11,740 nt of DNA from JBJXFK01 sp046155505 (GTDB lineage Bacteria; Planctomycetota; Phycisphaerae; UBA1845; Fen-1342). The position numbers and the translations under genes are program-made. The notes beneath the pieces were generated by a model that saw only the letters and a list, made by a program, of their open reading frames with translations, did not search any database and was not told the origin of the DNA. Within the stretch, counting starts at the first letter, position 1. Each line of letters begins with the position of its first letter. The stretch covers positions 1 to 11,740 of the forward strand of contig JBJXFK010000300.1 of the NCBI GenBank assembly GCA_046155505.1, written 5' to 3'. This document shows positions 6,683 through 11,740 of this stretch, piece by piece.

Positions 6683-6697
6683 CGGGGGACTGCGGCG

Positions 6698-7309
6698 GTG
6701 ATCGCAATAGCCCACGATTTGTACCTGCCCGCCGGTAGCGCTCGTCTCACCCCGCTGCGACCCGAACATGCACGCGACGTGTTCGCCGTCTTTCGTGACG
6801 AGCCGGAAATTCTGCGCTACTTCACCGACGCGCAGCCGCAAACGCTTCAGCAAACTGATGCGATGATCGCCGACGCCGTCCGAAAGGCCGCAGACGACGT
6901 AAGCGTTGCGCTAGCCATCGTGGAACAAGCAAGCGGCAAGTGCATCGGCTCGACCACTGTGTTCGACATTCACCAGAAAAACCGCTCGTGCGAGATCGGT
7001 TTCACCTGGGTCGCCGCGCCGTTTCGTCGCACCAGCGTGAATACCGAGTGCAAGTTCCTGCTGTTTCGCCAACTGTTCGAGCAATGTGGTTTGTTGCGTG
7101 TGCAACTGAAATGCGACGCACGCAACGAGCGGTCGCAAGCGGCGATTCTGCGCATCGGTGCGAAATTCGAAGGCCGCCTGCGCAAGCACCGCGTGCTGCA
7201 CGACGGCTTTATCCGCGACACGATGATGTACAGCGTGATCGACGACGAGTGGCCGATGGTGAAAGCGAAATTGCTCGAAATGCTCGGGCCGGCCGCCGCA
7301 GCGTCATAA
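6698..7309 (+). CDS. GNAT-family N-acetyltransferase (RimJ/RimL type)
   Basis: Likely transfers an acetyl group from acetyl-CoA to an amine, in the style of RimJ/RimL enzymes that act on protein N-termini or small amines; the substrate cannot be read from sequence. It has 203 residues from GTG 6698, preceded by GGGGGA (about 6684-6689). An in-frame ATG at 6638 overlaps the last base of the tRNA and would add a repeat-encoded stretch, so it is rejected. The RimL-like pattern starts with LYLPAGSARLTPLRPEHA. A core at about 97-112 (RSCEIGFTWVAAPFRR) and the acetyl-CoA-binding region follow. LKCDARNERSQAAILRIGAKFEG (about 137-159, shown by its RNERSQAAI and GAKFEG words) is the typical RimL helix. 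RDTMMYSVIDDEWP ends the domain. The TAA at 7307-7309 touches the 5' arm of a strong hairpin. Confidence 0.85.
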   Translation: MIAIAHDLYLPAGSARLTPLRPEHARDVFAVFRDEPEILRYFTDAQPQTLQQTDAMIADAVRKAADDVSVALAIVEQASGKCIGSTTVFDIHQKNRSCEIGFTWVAAPFRRTSVNTECKFLLFRQLFEQCGLLRVQLKCDARNERSQAAILRIGAKFEGRLRKHRVLHDGFIRDTMMYSVIDDEWPMVKAKLLEMLGPAAAAS

Positions 7310-7377
7310 GAGCCAATCCCACAACCGCGCGTGGGACGAGTTTGAAACCCGTTTTTCGCGGTTGTGGGATAGGCTCT
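7309..7377. terminator. Large hairpin between acetyltransferase and zinc-ribbon gene, probable bidirectional terminator
   Basis: Arms 7309-7329 and 7357-7377 pair at 20 of 21 positions, around a 27-nt loop with a run of five T. It begins at the last base of the acetyltransferase stop codon and lies 50 bp from the stop of the convergent gene at 7427. Its position fits a shared terminator. The loop is larger than in a classic intrinsic terminator and no U-tract follows the stem, so it could instead be a palindromic extragenic repeat. Confidence 0.6.
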
Positions 7378-7426
7378 CAGTGCGGTGTGCGTGCGTCGCG
7401 CGAGCGCCGTTTTCGCCGCGGCGATG

Positions 7427-7615
7427 TTAGCGAATCGCCATGACGACTAGCGCGACCAACATCAATCCGCCGAAAATCGCCCAACCCGCGGTGAGCTGCG
7501 GCCGCGGGTGGATGACCGCATCGCCGCAATGCTGGCAAAACTCGACGCCCTCGGCGATCTCCTTGCCGCACGACGGACAAGGCACGACATCCCACGACTC
7601 GCCGTCGTCGGTCAC
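7427..7615 (-). CDS. Small zinc-ribbon, single-TM membrane protein
   Basis: This is a 62-residue protein. CPSCG (Cys13, Cys16) and CQHCG (Cys27, Cys30) form a compact double-CxxC zinc ribbon. A single hydrophobic segment at about 42-61 (WAIFGGLMLVALVVMAI) ends the protein almost at the C-terminus, so it is probably tail-anchored with the ribbon in the cytoplasm. Small ribbon-plus-TM proteins of this kind are common in planctomycetes, mostly without known function. Coding is supported by the ordered motif and TM, in contrast with overlapping frames. A possible GTG start one codon upstream cannot be excluded. It lies 139 bp downstream of the isochorismatase-like gene on the same strand. Role unknown. 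Confidence 0.75.
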   Translation of the reverse strand: MTDDGESWDVVPCPSCGKEIAEGVEFCQHCGDAVIHPRPQLTAGWAIFGGLMLVALVVMAIR

Positions 7616-7653
7616 GTCGCACGACTGGGGCAGGTCGCGAGCCGATAGTGGAC

Positions 7654-7668
7654 GCTGCGGACCGCAGC
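7654..7668. repeat. 15-bp perfect palindrome upstream of the zinc-ribbon gene
   Basis: GCTGCGG A CCGCAGC lies in the 139-bp gap between the zinc-ribbon gene and the isochorismatase-like gene. It could be a short hairpin ending the upstream transcript or a regulatory site. I see nothing else in the gap. Confidence 0.4.
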
Positions 7669-7754
7669 CACCGCCAGGGCCTCAGCCGCCGGCACGGAGG
7701 AATGGGTATCGTCGGACCATCGTTTGCTCCTGCGTGCTTCGCGTGATCAGTGCG

Positions 7755-8333
7755 TCACTTCACGATCGGCAGCATGCGCTTGAACTGCTCGGTTCCCGCG
7801 CGGTGCATCAATTCATAGATCGCCGATTCGACCGTCGTTACGATTATTCCCGCCGCCCGCATCCGCTGCAAGGCGATCTCTCGATCATAGGCTCGTCGCG
7901 ATCCGCATGCGTCGGCCAGTATGATCGGGGCGAGGCCGCGGGCCTTCAAGTCGAGTGCGGTTTGCTGCACGCAAACGTGCGTTTCGATGCCGACCATGAG
8001 TATTTGCGGACGTTGCAACTCGTACAGACGTTTCCAGCAATGCGGCTCCTGCGCGGTGCTGAATGTCATTTTCTCGACGCGGCCCGCGCCTGCTCCGGTC
8101 GCAGCCTCCAGAATTCGCGGATCGGTGGGGCCAAGGCCGGCGGGGTACTGCTCCGAAACCGTGACGGGAATCGCGAGCACGCCCGCGGCGCGCGTCGCAC
8201 GAACGCACTGCGCGACGACCGATTCGTGGCCGTCAATGTGCGGCACGAGCCGACCTTGCACGTCGACGATCAGGAGCTGGGCGGCGACGGGGCGGAGCAG
8301 TTCGCTGCGCTGAAAAAACGGGTCGGCGGTCAT
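7755..8333 (-). CDS. Isochorismatase-family cysteine hydrolase
   Basis: This is a 192-residue member of the cysteine hydrolase (isochorismatase/nicotinamidase) fold. The catalytic triad is visible: Asp24 (LLIVDVQGR), Lys88 (VEKMTFS) and Cys121 (GIETHVCVQQT). SEQYPAGLGPT (60-70) resembles the ISOC1/ISOC2-type and YcaC-like branch rather than true isochorismatases of siderophore synthesis, and no siderophore genes are nearby. The substrate is therefore unknown; amide or ester hydrolysis is the family expectation. The ATG at 8333 is preceded on its strand by TGAGG (plus 8341-8345, spacer 7). It is divergent from scpB, with about 120 bp between start codons holding both promoters; I could not pick convincing boxes. 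Confidence 0.9.
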   Translation of the reverse strand: MTADPFFQRSELLRPVAAQLLIVDVQGRLVPHIDGHESVVAQCVRATRAAGVLAIPVTVSEQYPAGLGPTDPRILEAATGAGAGRVEKMTFSTAQEPHCWKRLYELQRPQILMVGIETHVCVQQTALDLKARGLAPIILADACGSRRAYDREIALQRMRAAGIIVTTVESAIYELMHRAGTEQFKRMLPIVK

Positions 8334-8438
8334 CTTGCGGCCTCATGAATGTCAGTTGGTTCGGCGCAAATAGCACCACATTCAGTGTAGACGCCCGCCG
8401 GTAGACGCGATACATTGCCGCTACGGTTGGTTTCGAAC

Positions 8439-8445
8439 AAGGGAG
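8439..8445 (+). promoter_or_regulatory. Ribosome binding site for scpB
   Basis: AAGGGAG lies 8 nt before the ATG at 8454. It selects this ATG over a TTG at 8415 in the same frame. Confidence 0.7.
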
Positions 8446-8453
8446 ATCTCGTC

Positions 8454-9572
8454 ATGGAAGACGCCGCCAGCATCGGCACATCGATGTCCGCTTCGGTTGA
8501 ATCCTACGCCCCAGACTTTTCGCCCGCCGCGACGGAATTGCTTGATGCGCCGCTCGAGCGCACGGTGGATGCCGTCGCGTTCGCGGAAGAAGAAGGCACG
8601 GAGGCAGGGAGTTGCGACGAAACGGCCGAGCGACGAAGCGACGAAGGCGCAGAAGCGCGCGTCGTAGCGTCGGGTCTCAGTGCCCGACGGCGATCGCGTC
8701 GCCGAGGCAAGGTTGCACCTGCTGAAGCCGATCACGCGGTTACCGCGAGCGCGCGAGCGAATGACATGACCGAAATCGTTGCGGAATCGATCGTCGCAAC
8801 ATGCACAGCGGATGCGTGCGTTTGCGAAGAGCAAATTGCGCCGAAAATCGAAAATACCGATGCCGATGCCGATGCCGATGCCGATACCGATGCCGGTGTT
8901 CATACGAGCGCTGCCGATGTAACCGCTTCTGGCGTCGCGGCGAGCGATGTGACCGCGGCGGTCGACGCTGCGCAGCATGGCGAGCCGTTGCCCGAGCGCA
9001 TTATCGAAGCGATTTTGTTCGCGTCTGATTCGCCGGTGATGCCCGCGCGACTCGCCGACGTTGCCGGTCTCGAAAATTCCGCGGCGGCGGTCGAGTGCGT
9101 CGAAAAACTAAACGCCCAATACGCGGCGATCGGCCTCGCGTTTCGCATCGAGAAGATCGCTCGCGGCTATCAGATGATGACCATCGCGTCGTATCAGCCC
9201 TATCTCGCGCGGCTGCATCAGCAGGCCGGCGAATCGCGGCTCAGCGATGCGGCACTCGAAACGCTGTCGATCATCGCCTACAAGCAGCCGATGATTCGCG
9301 CGGACGTCGAAGCGATTCGCGGCGTCGCGGCAGGCGACGGCATCAATCGTCTGCGTGCGATGGGATTGGTCAAGATCGTGGGCCGAGCCGAAATCGTCGG
9401 CCGCCCGATTCTCTACGGCACGACCAAGAAATTCCTCGACATGTTCGGCCTCGCCGATCTGAACGACCTTCCGCCGCTGGAGGCGCTCCGCGTGCGGCCG
9501 GCGACGAAGCCGGCATCGACGCCGATCGAAACGGTGAGCGAAGCGCCGCGCGTGGATGCGATGGTGGCGTAG
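8454..9572 (+). CDS. scpB: Segregation and condensation protein B, with long low-complexity N-terminal extension
   Basis: Partner of SMC and ScpA in the bacterial condensin complex, needed for chromosome compaction and segregation. It has 372 residues, while typical ScpB is around 180-200. The conserved part begins near residue 177 (EPLPERIIEAILFAS) and contains two winged-helix regions. The hallmark LSDAALETLSIIAYKQP (263-279) with IRADVEAIRGV, the GRAEIVGRPILYGTT segment (310-324), and FLDMFGLADLNDLPPLE are all present. Residues 1-176 are acidic, Ala-rich and probably disordered, with a basic patch at 78-86 (RRRSRRRGK) and a DADADADADTDA run. Parts of that extension are encoded by a hexamer tandem repeat and by a hairpin repeat that also occurs upstream of topA. 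No scpA is in the window, so the usual scpA-scpB pairing is absent here. Confidence 0.95.
   Translation: MEDAASIGTSMSASVESYAPDFSPAATELLDAPLERTVDAVAFAEEEGTEAGSCDETAERRSDEGAEARVVASGLSARRRSRRRGKVAPAEADHAVTASARANDMTEIVAESIVATCTADACVCEEQIAPKIENTDADADADADTDAGVHTSAADVTASGVAASDVTAAVDAAQHGEPLPERIIEAILFASDSPVMPARLADVAGLENSAAAVECVEKLNAQYAAIGLAFRIEKIARGYQMMTIASYQPYLARLHQQAGESRLSDAALETLSIIAYKQPMIRADVEAIRGVAAGDGINRLRAMGLVKIVGRAEIVGRPILYGTTKKFLDMFGLADLNDLPPLEALRVRPATKPASTPIETVSEAPRVDAMVA
8663..8692 (+). repeat. Hairpin repeat inside scpB, related to the copy upstream of topA
   Basis: CGTAGCGTCGGG, then TCTCAGTGCCCGACG. A 7-bp stem (8668-8674/8683-8689) closes an 8-nt loop. The copy at 4966-4996 differs by a one-base indel and a few substitutions, and its stem is conserved. 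In scpB it encodes part of VVASGLSARR. Confidence 0.75.
8856..8897 (+). repeat. Hexamer tandem repeat (GCCGAT x7) in scpB
   Basis: Seven 6-bp units from 8856 (ACCGAT, four GCCGAT, ACCGAT, GCCGGT) encode the alternating Asp/Ala run TDADADADADTDAG. This is a slippage-prone microsatellite whose unit length keeps frame. Confidence 0.95.
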
Positions 9573-9663
9573 TGCATCGACCACATGGTCATGTCTGCTT
9601 GCGGTGTGATTGTGGACCTGCTGCGAGACTTTGGTCGAGTTTCCATGCTGGCGGGACTTGCCG

Positions 9664-9996
9664 ATGCTACTACCCAATGGCAACCGCGCAATCGTCGATA
9701 TTGCAAAGCTACGTGACTATTGCCTGTGCCCGACTCACCCGGTCGGTAAACACAAATCGCGCGTGTTTTGGGAAGCGCTCGCGCTTCAACAGTCCGACGC
9801 CGCTTTCCTGAGAACGGCGTTGGAGCGTGCCGCATCTGAAATGGAGGCTGAGCTTGGCGAAAAAGATGAATTTGGCCAGCGGTACGTGATAGAATTTAAG
9901 CTGATGAGGGGCGTCCGATCGGCGACGGTGTTGAGTGCTTGGATTGTGCGTACTGGGGAGTTGCAACCGCGGCTCACGACATGTTTTGTGCGGTAA
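9664..9996 (+). CDS. DUF6883-like protein
   Basis: This 110-residue protein resembles DUF6883, recognised from memory by LPNGNRAIVDIAKLRDYCL, then HPVGKHKSRVFWEAL (25-39), DEFGQRYVIEF (68-78) and the ending SAWIVRTGEL...PRLTTCFV. The family has no established function that I know; members often stand next to a DUF4926 gene, exactly as here. The ATG at 9664 is chosen because the family start resembles it; an upstream in-frame ATG at 9610 would add 18 unrelated residues. A weak GGCGGGA lies about 10 nt before the start. No membrane segment or signal peptide. Conserved polar residues (Lys29-His30-Lys31, Asp68-Glu69, Arg73) could be functional, but that is only inference. Confidence 0.8.
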   Translation: MLLPNGNRAIVDIAKLRDYCLCPTHPVGKHKSRVFWEALALQQSDAAFLRTALERAASEMEAELGEKDEFGQRYVIEFKLMRGVRSATVLSAWIVRTGELQPRLTTCFVR

Positions 9997-10015
9997 TTGC
10001 CGAGTGAGTGCTACC

Positions 10016-10231
10016 ATGCAAGAAATTCAGGTGACAGACGTTGTCGCGATTCTGGTAGACCTGCCCGAGCGCGGCTTGCGACGTGGCCAAGTCGGCACCG
10101 TCGTCGAGTCGCTCGGCTCCGATGCGTTCGAGATCGAATTCGCCGATGAGCAGGGTCGCACCTACGCGACGGCGGCGGTTCGCACCGGTCAACTGATGCG
10201 GCTAATTCACGCACCGTCACAAGTGGCGTAA
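10016..10231 (+). CDS. DUF4926-like small protein
   Basis: This is a 71-residue protein with the DUF4926 pattern: VTDVVAILVDLPERGLRRGQVGTVVE at about 6-31 (key words DLPE, GLRRGQVGTVV), an acidic FEIEFADEQGRTY (38-50), and a final VRTGQLMRL. The compact beta-rich, KOW/SH3-like look is an inference from the pattern. It starts 19 bp after the stop of the DUF6883-like gene and is probably cotranscribed. No strong ribosome binding site is visible, so translational coupling is possible. Similar two-gene arrangements occur in other bacteria from what I recall, and a toxin-antitoxin-like or immunity-type relation has to remain a hypothesis. Confidence 0.8.
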   Translation: MQEIQVTDVVAILVDLPERGLRRGQVGTVVESLGSDAFEIEFADEQGRTYATAAVRTGQLMRLIHAPSQVA

Positions 10232-10319
10232 CGTCGGGTGAATTGGTCGTGCCGCGTTCACGATGATCCTGTGCTCAGGCACAATGCCGCGTCACGCGCG
10301 ATCCACGGCAACGCACGAT

Positions 10320-10347
10320 TTGCTCGCGCGCCGTTCCCCGCGATAAT
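10320..10347 (+). promoter_or_regulatory. Candidate promoter for the carboxyltransferase gene, implying a leaderless mRNA
   Basis: TTGCTC (10320-10325), a 16-bp spacer, and GATAAT (10342-10347). This is the same spacing as at both tRNA-Leu copies. Transcription would begin near 10354, only about two bases before the ATG at 10356. The bases before the ATG are a run of C with no Shine-Dalgarno. Confidence 0.45.
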
Positions 10348-10355
10348 CTCCCCCC

Positions 10356-11740
10356 ATGTCAACCACAACCACTCCGCACCACGCGCCCAAGCACGTTCCC
10401 GGTCACTCATCCGCCGGGCAGTCCACCGGCTTTCCGGCCCTCGACAAACTGCTGGCCGAATATCACACGCAGGAAGCCCAAATTCGCCAGGGCGGCGGGC
10501 CGCGCGGCATCGACCGCCAGCACAAGCTCGGGCGGCTGACGGCGCGGGAGCGGATTGAGCAACTGTGTGACAGGGGCCAAGCGACCGAGGGGCCAAGGGG
10601 CCAAGCGGGACAGCACACTCGACCCCTCGACCCCTCGGCCCCTCGACCCCTCTCATTCCTCGAACTCGGCCTCTGGGCCGCCTACGGCATGTACGAAGAC
10701 GCGGGCGGCGTGCCGTCGGCGGGGACGGTTGTCGGCCTAGGCCGCGTGTCGGGGCGGCTGTGCGTGATCGTTGCCAACGACGCGACGGTCAAGGCCGGCG
10801 CGTTTTTTCCGGCGACATGCAAAAAGGTGTTGCGGGCGCAGCGATTTGCGATGGAAAACAAACTGCCGATCTTGTATCTGGTCGATTCCGCAGGCGTGTT
10901 TCTGCCGATGCAGGATGAAATCTTCCCCGATGAGGACGATTTCGGTCGCATCTTCCGCAACAACGCCGTCATCAGCGCCCAGGGCATTCCGCAAATCGCG
11001 GCGATCATGGGCAACTGCGTCGCTGGCGGCGGCTATTTGCCGGTGATGTGCGACACGCTGCTGATGACCGAGGGCAGCGGACTGTATCTGGCGGGCCCGG
11101 CCCTGGTGAAGGCCGCGATCGGGCAACAGGCGACCAGCGAGGAACTCGGCGGCGCGCTGATGCACGCCAGCATCGCCGGTACGATCGACTTTCGCGAGCC
11201 GAACGATGAATTGTGCATCGAGCGCTTGCGACGCTTGGTCGGCAAGCTCGGCAAGGGGCCGCACACCCCATTCGATCGCAAGGAGCCGGTTGCGCCAAAG
11301 CTGCCGCCGGAGAAGATTTACGATCCGGTGGGCAAGGCGAAATCGGGTCAGTTCGACGTACGCGACCTGATCGCGCGTCTGGTCGATGCCGACACGTTCG
11401 ACGAATACAAGGCGGAATACGGCCAGTCGATCGTCTGCGGCTTTGCGCGGATCGACGGTTGGGCGGTGGGCATCGTGGCGAATCAGAAGAAGCAGGTGAA
11501 GCCGGCGAAGGGGGCATTGCAATTCGGCTCGGTAATCTATGTGGACAGTGCCGACAAGACGGCGCGGTTCATCATGGATTGCAATCAGATGAAAGTGCCG
11601 CTGATTTTCTTGCAGGACGTGAACGGCTTCATGGTCGGCCGCGACAGCGAGCAGGACGGCATCATTCGCGCGGGTGCAAAGCTCGTCAACGCGGTGAGCA
11701 ACAGCGTCGTGCCCAAGATCACGCTGATCACCGGCGGCTC
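10356..11740 (+). CDS. Biotin-dependent acyl-CoA carboxylase, carboxyltransferase (beta) subunit, 3'-truncated
   Basis: The frame is open from ATG 10356 to the window end (461 complete codons); family members are about 510-550 residues, so most is present. It moves CO2 from carboxybiotin to an acyl-CoA. The N-terminal KLGRLTARERIEQL (57-70) is the family entry. GMYEDAGGVPSAGTV, VIVANDATVKAGAFFP (137-152), and the first oxyanion-hole region CVAGGGYLPVMCD (221-233) mark the N-half. LAGPALVKAA and the C-half DVNGFMVGRDSEQDGIIRAGAKLV (from 421; second oxyanion region) follow. It is closest in style to methylcrotonyl-CoA/propionyl-CoA carboxylase beta subunits; the substrate is undecided. Oddity: residues 73-99 (Arg, Gly, Pro rich) are an in-frame repeat insertion where relatives have about three residues before FLEL. 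No ribosome binding site is seen. Confidence 0.92.
   Translation, partial: MSTTTTPHHAPKHVPGHSSAGQSTGFPALDKLLAEYHTQEAQIRQGGGPRGIDRQHKLGRLTARERIEQLCDRGQATEGPRGQAGQHTRPLDPSAPRPLSFLELGLWAAYGMYEDAGGVPSAGTVVGLGRVSGRLCVIVANDATVKAGAFFPATCKKVLRAQRFAMENKLPILYLVDSAGVFLPMQDEIFPDEDDFGRIFRNNAVISAQGIPQIAAIMGNCVAGGGYLPVMCDTLLMTEGSGLYLAGPALVKAAIGQQATSEELGGALMHASIAGTIDFREPNDELCIERLRRLVGKLGKGPHTPFDRKEPVAPKLPPEKIYDPVGKAKSGQFDVRDLIARLVDADTFDEYKAEYGQSIVCGFARIDGWAVGIVANQKKQVKPAKGALQFGSVIYVDSADKTARFIMDCNQMKVPLIFLQDVNGFMVGRDSEQDGIIRAGAKLVNAVSNSVVPKITLITGG
10572..10652 (+). repeat. Imperfect palindromic repeat inserted in frame in the carboxyltransferase gene
   Basis: 81 bp (27 codons). The left half has AGGGGCC words and the right half has CGACCCCT words, so the two halves are complementary in imperfect form around GGGACAGCACAC. 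The unit word GAGGGG(T/C)C(G/A) is 9 nt. The frame is preserved on both sides: CD before and SFLELG after. Composition and word use differ from the flanking gene. Confidence 0.8.

Noticed and set aside
6638..6697. ATG at 6638 as acetyltransferase start
   Set aside because: It overlaps the tRNA discriminator base and would translate the 8-bp tandem repeat; GTG 6698 has a good ribosome binding site.
7440..8348. 302-aa open frame on the plus strand
   Set aside because: It runs antisense to the zinc-ribbon and isochorismatase-family genes, both of which show ordered motifs and catalytic residues.
8415..8453. TTG start 13 codons upstream in scpB
   Set aside because: The strong AAGGGAG ribosome binding site is placed for ATG 8454.
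10737..11522. 261-aa open frame on the minus strand
   Set aside because: It is the antisense shadow of the carboxyltransferase, whose motifs are intact on the plus strand.

Overview
The window is a high-GC bacterial chromosome segment, most likely from a planctomycete or close PVC-group relative. I infer this from the gene complement (pyruvoyl-type arginine decarboxylase with agmatinase, a TopA with six zinc ribbons, a tiny zinc-ribbon/TM protein), from loosely packed genes, and from the density of short palindromic dispersed repeats between and inside genes. There is no phage, CRISPR array or intact transposase gene.

Layout. 1-1651 (+): 5'-truncated pyruvoyl-dependent arginine decarboxylase, then agmatinase, together giving arginine -> agmatine -> putrescine + urea. 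A 206-bp gap between them holds three tandem hairpin units. 1652-1920: convergent intergenic region with facing repeat copies that include both flanking stop codons. 1921-4941 (-): DNA topoisomerase I (topA). 4942-5543: repeat-rich spacer with a tRNA-Leu 5' half behind its own promoter-like boxes. 5544-6098 (+): a two-TM protein of unknown function. 6112-6473: a non-autonomous, mobile-element-like foldback repeat. 6557-6638 (+): intact tRNA-Leu(UAG). 6698-7309 (+): RimJ/RimL-type GNAT acetyltransferase, ending in a strong hairpin. 7427-7615 (-): 62-aa zinc-ribbon membrane protein. 7755-8333 (-): isochorismatase-family cysteine hydrolase. 8454-9572 (+): scpB with a long low-complexity N-terminal extension. 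9664-10231 (+): a DUF6883-like/DUF4926-like pair of unknown function. 10356-11740 (+): 3'-truncated biotin-dependent acyl-CoA carboxylase carboxyltransferase with an in-frame repeat insertion.

How the genes relate. The first two genes form one polyamine pathway. topA and scpB are chromosome-maintenance housekeeping genes. The DUF6883/DUF4926 neighbours look like a two-gene module. The other genes look independent.

The main unusual theme is repeats entering genes. A hairpin repeat found upstream of topA recurs inside the scpB coding region. An imperfect palindrome of about 81 bp sits in frame in the carboxylase. A heptamer repeat supplies the agmatinase stop codon, and a facing copy of the same sequence spans the topA stop. 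A second theme is the duplicated tRNA-Leu 5' half 1.1 kb upstream of the intact gene.
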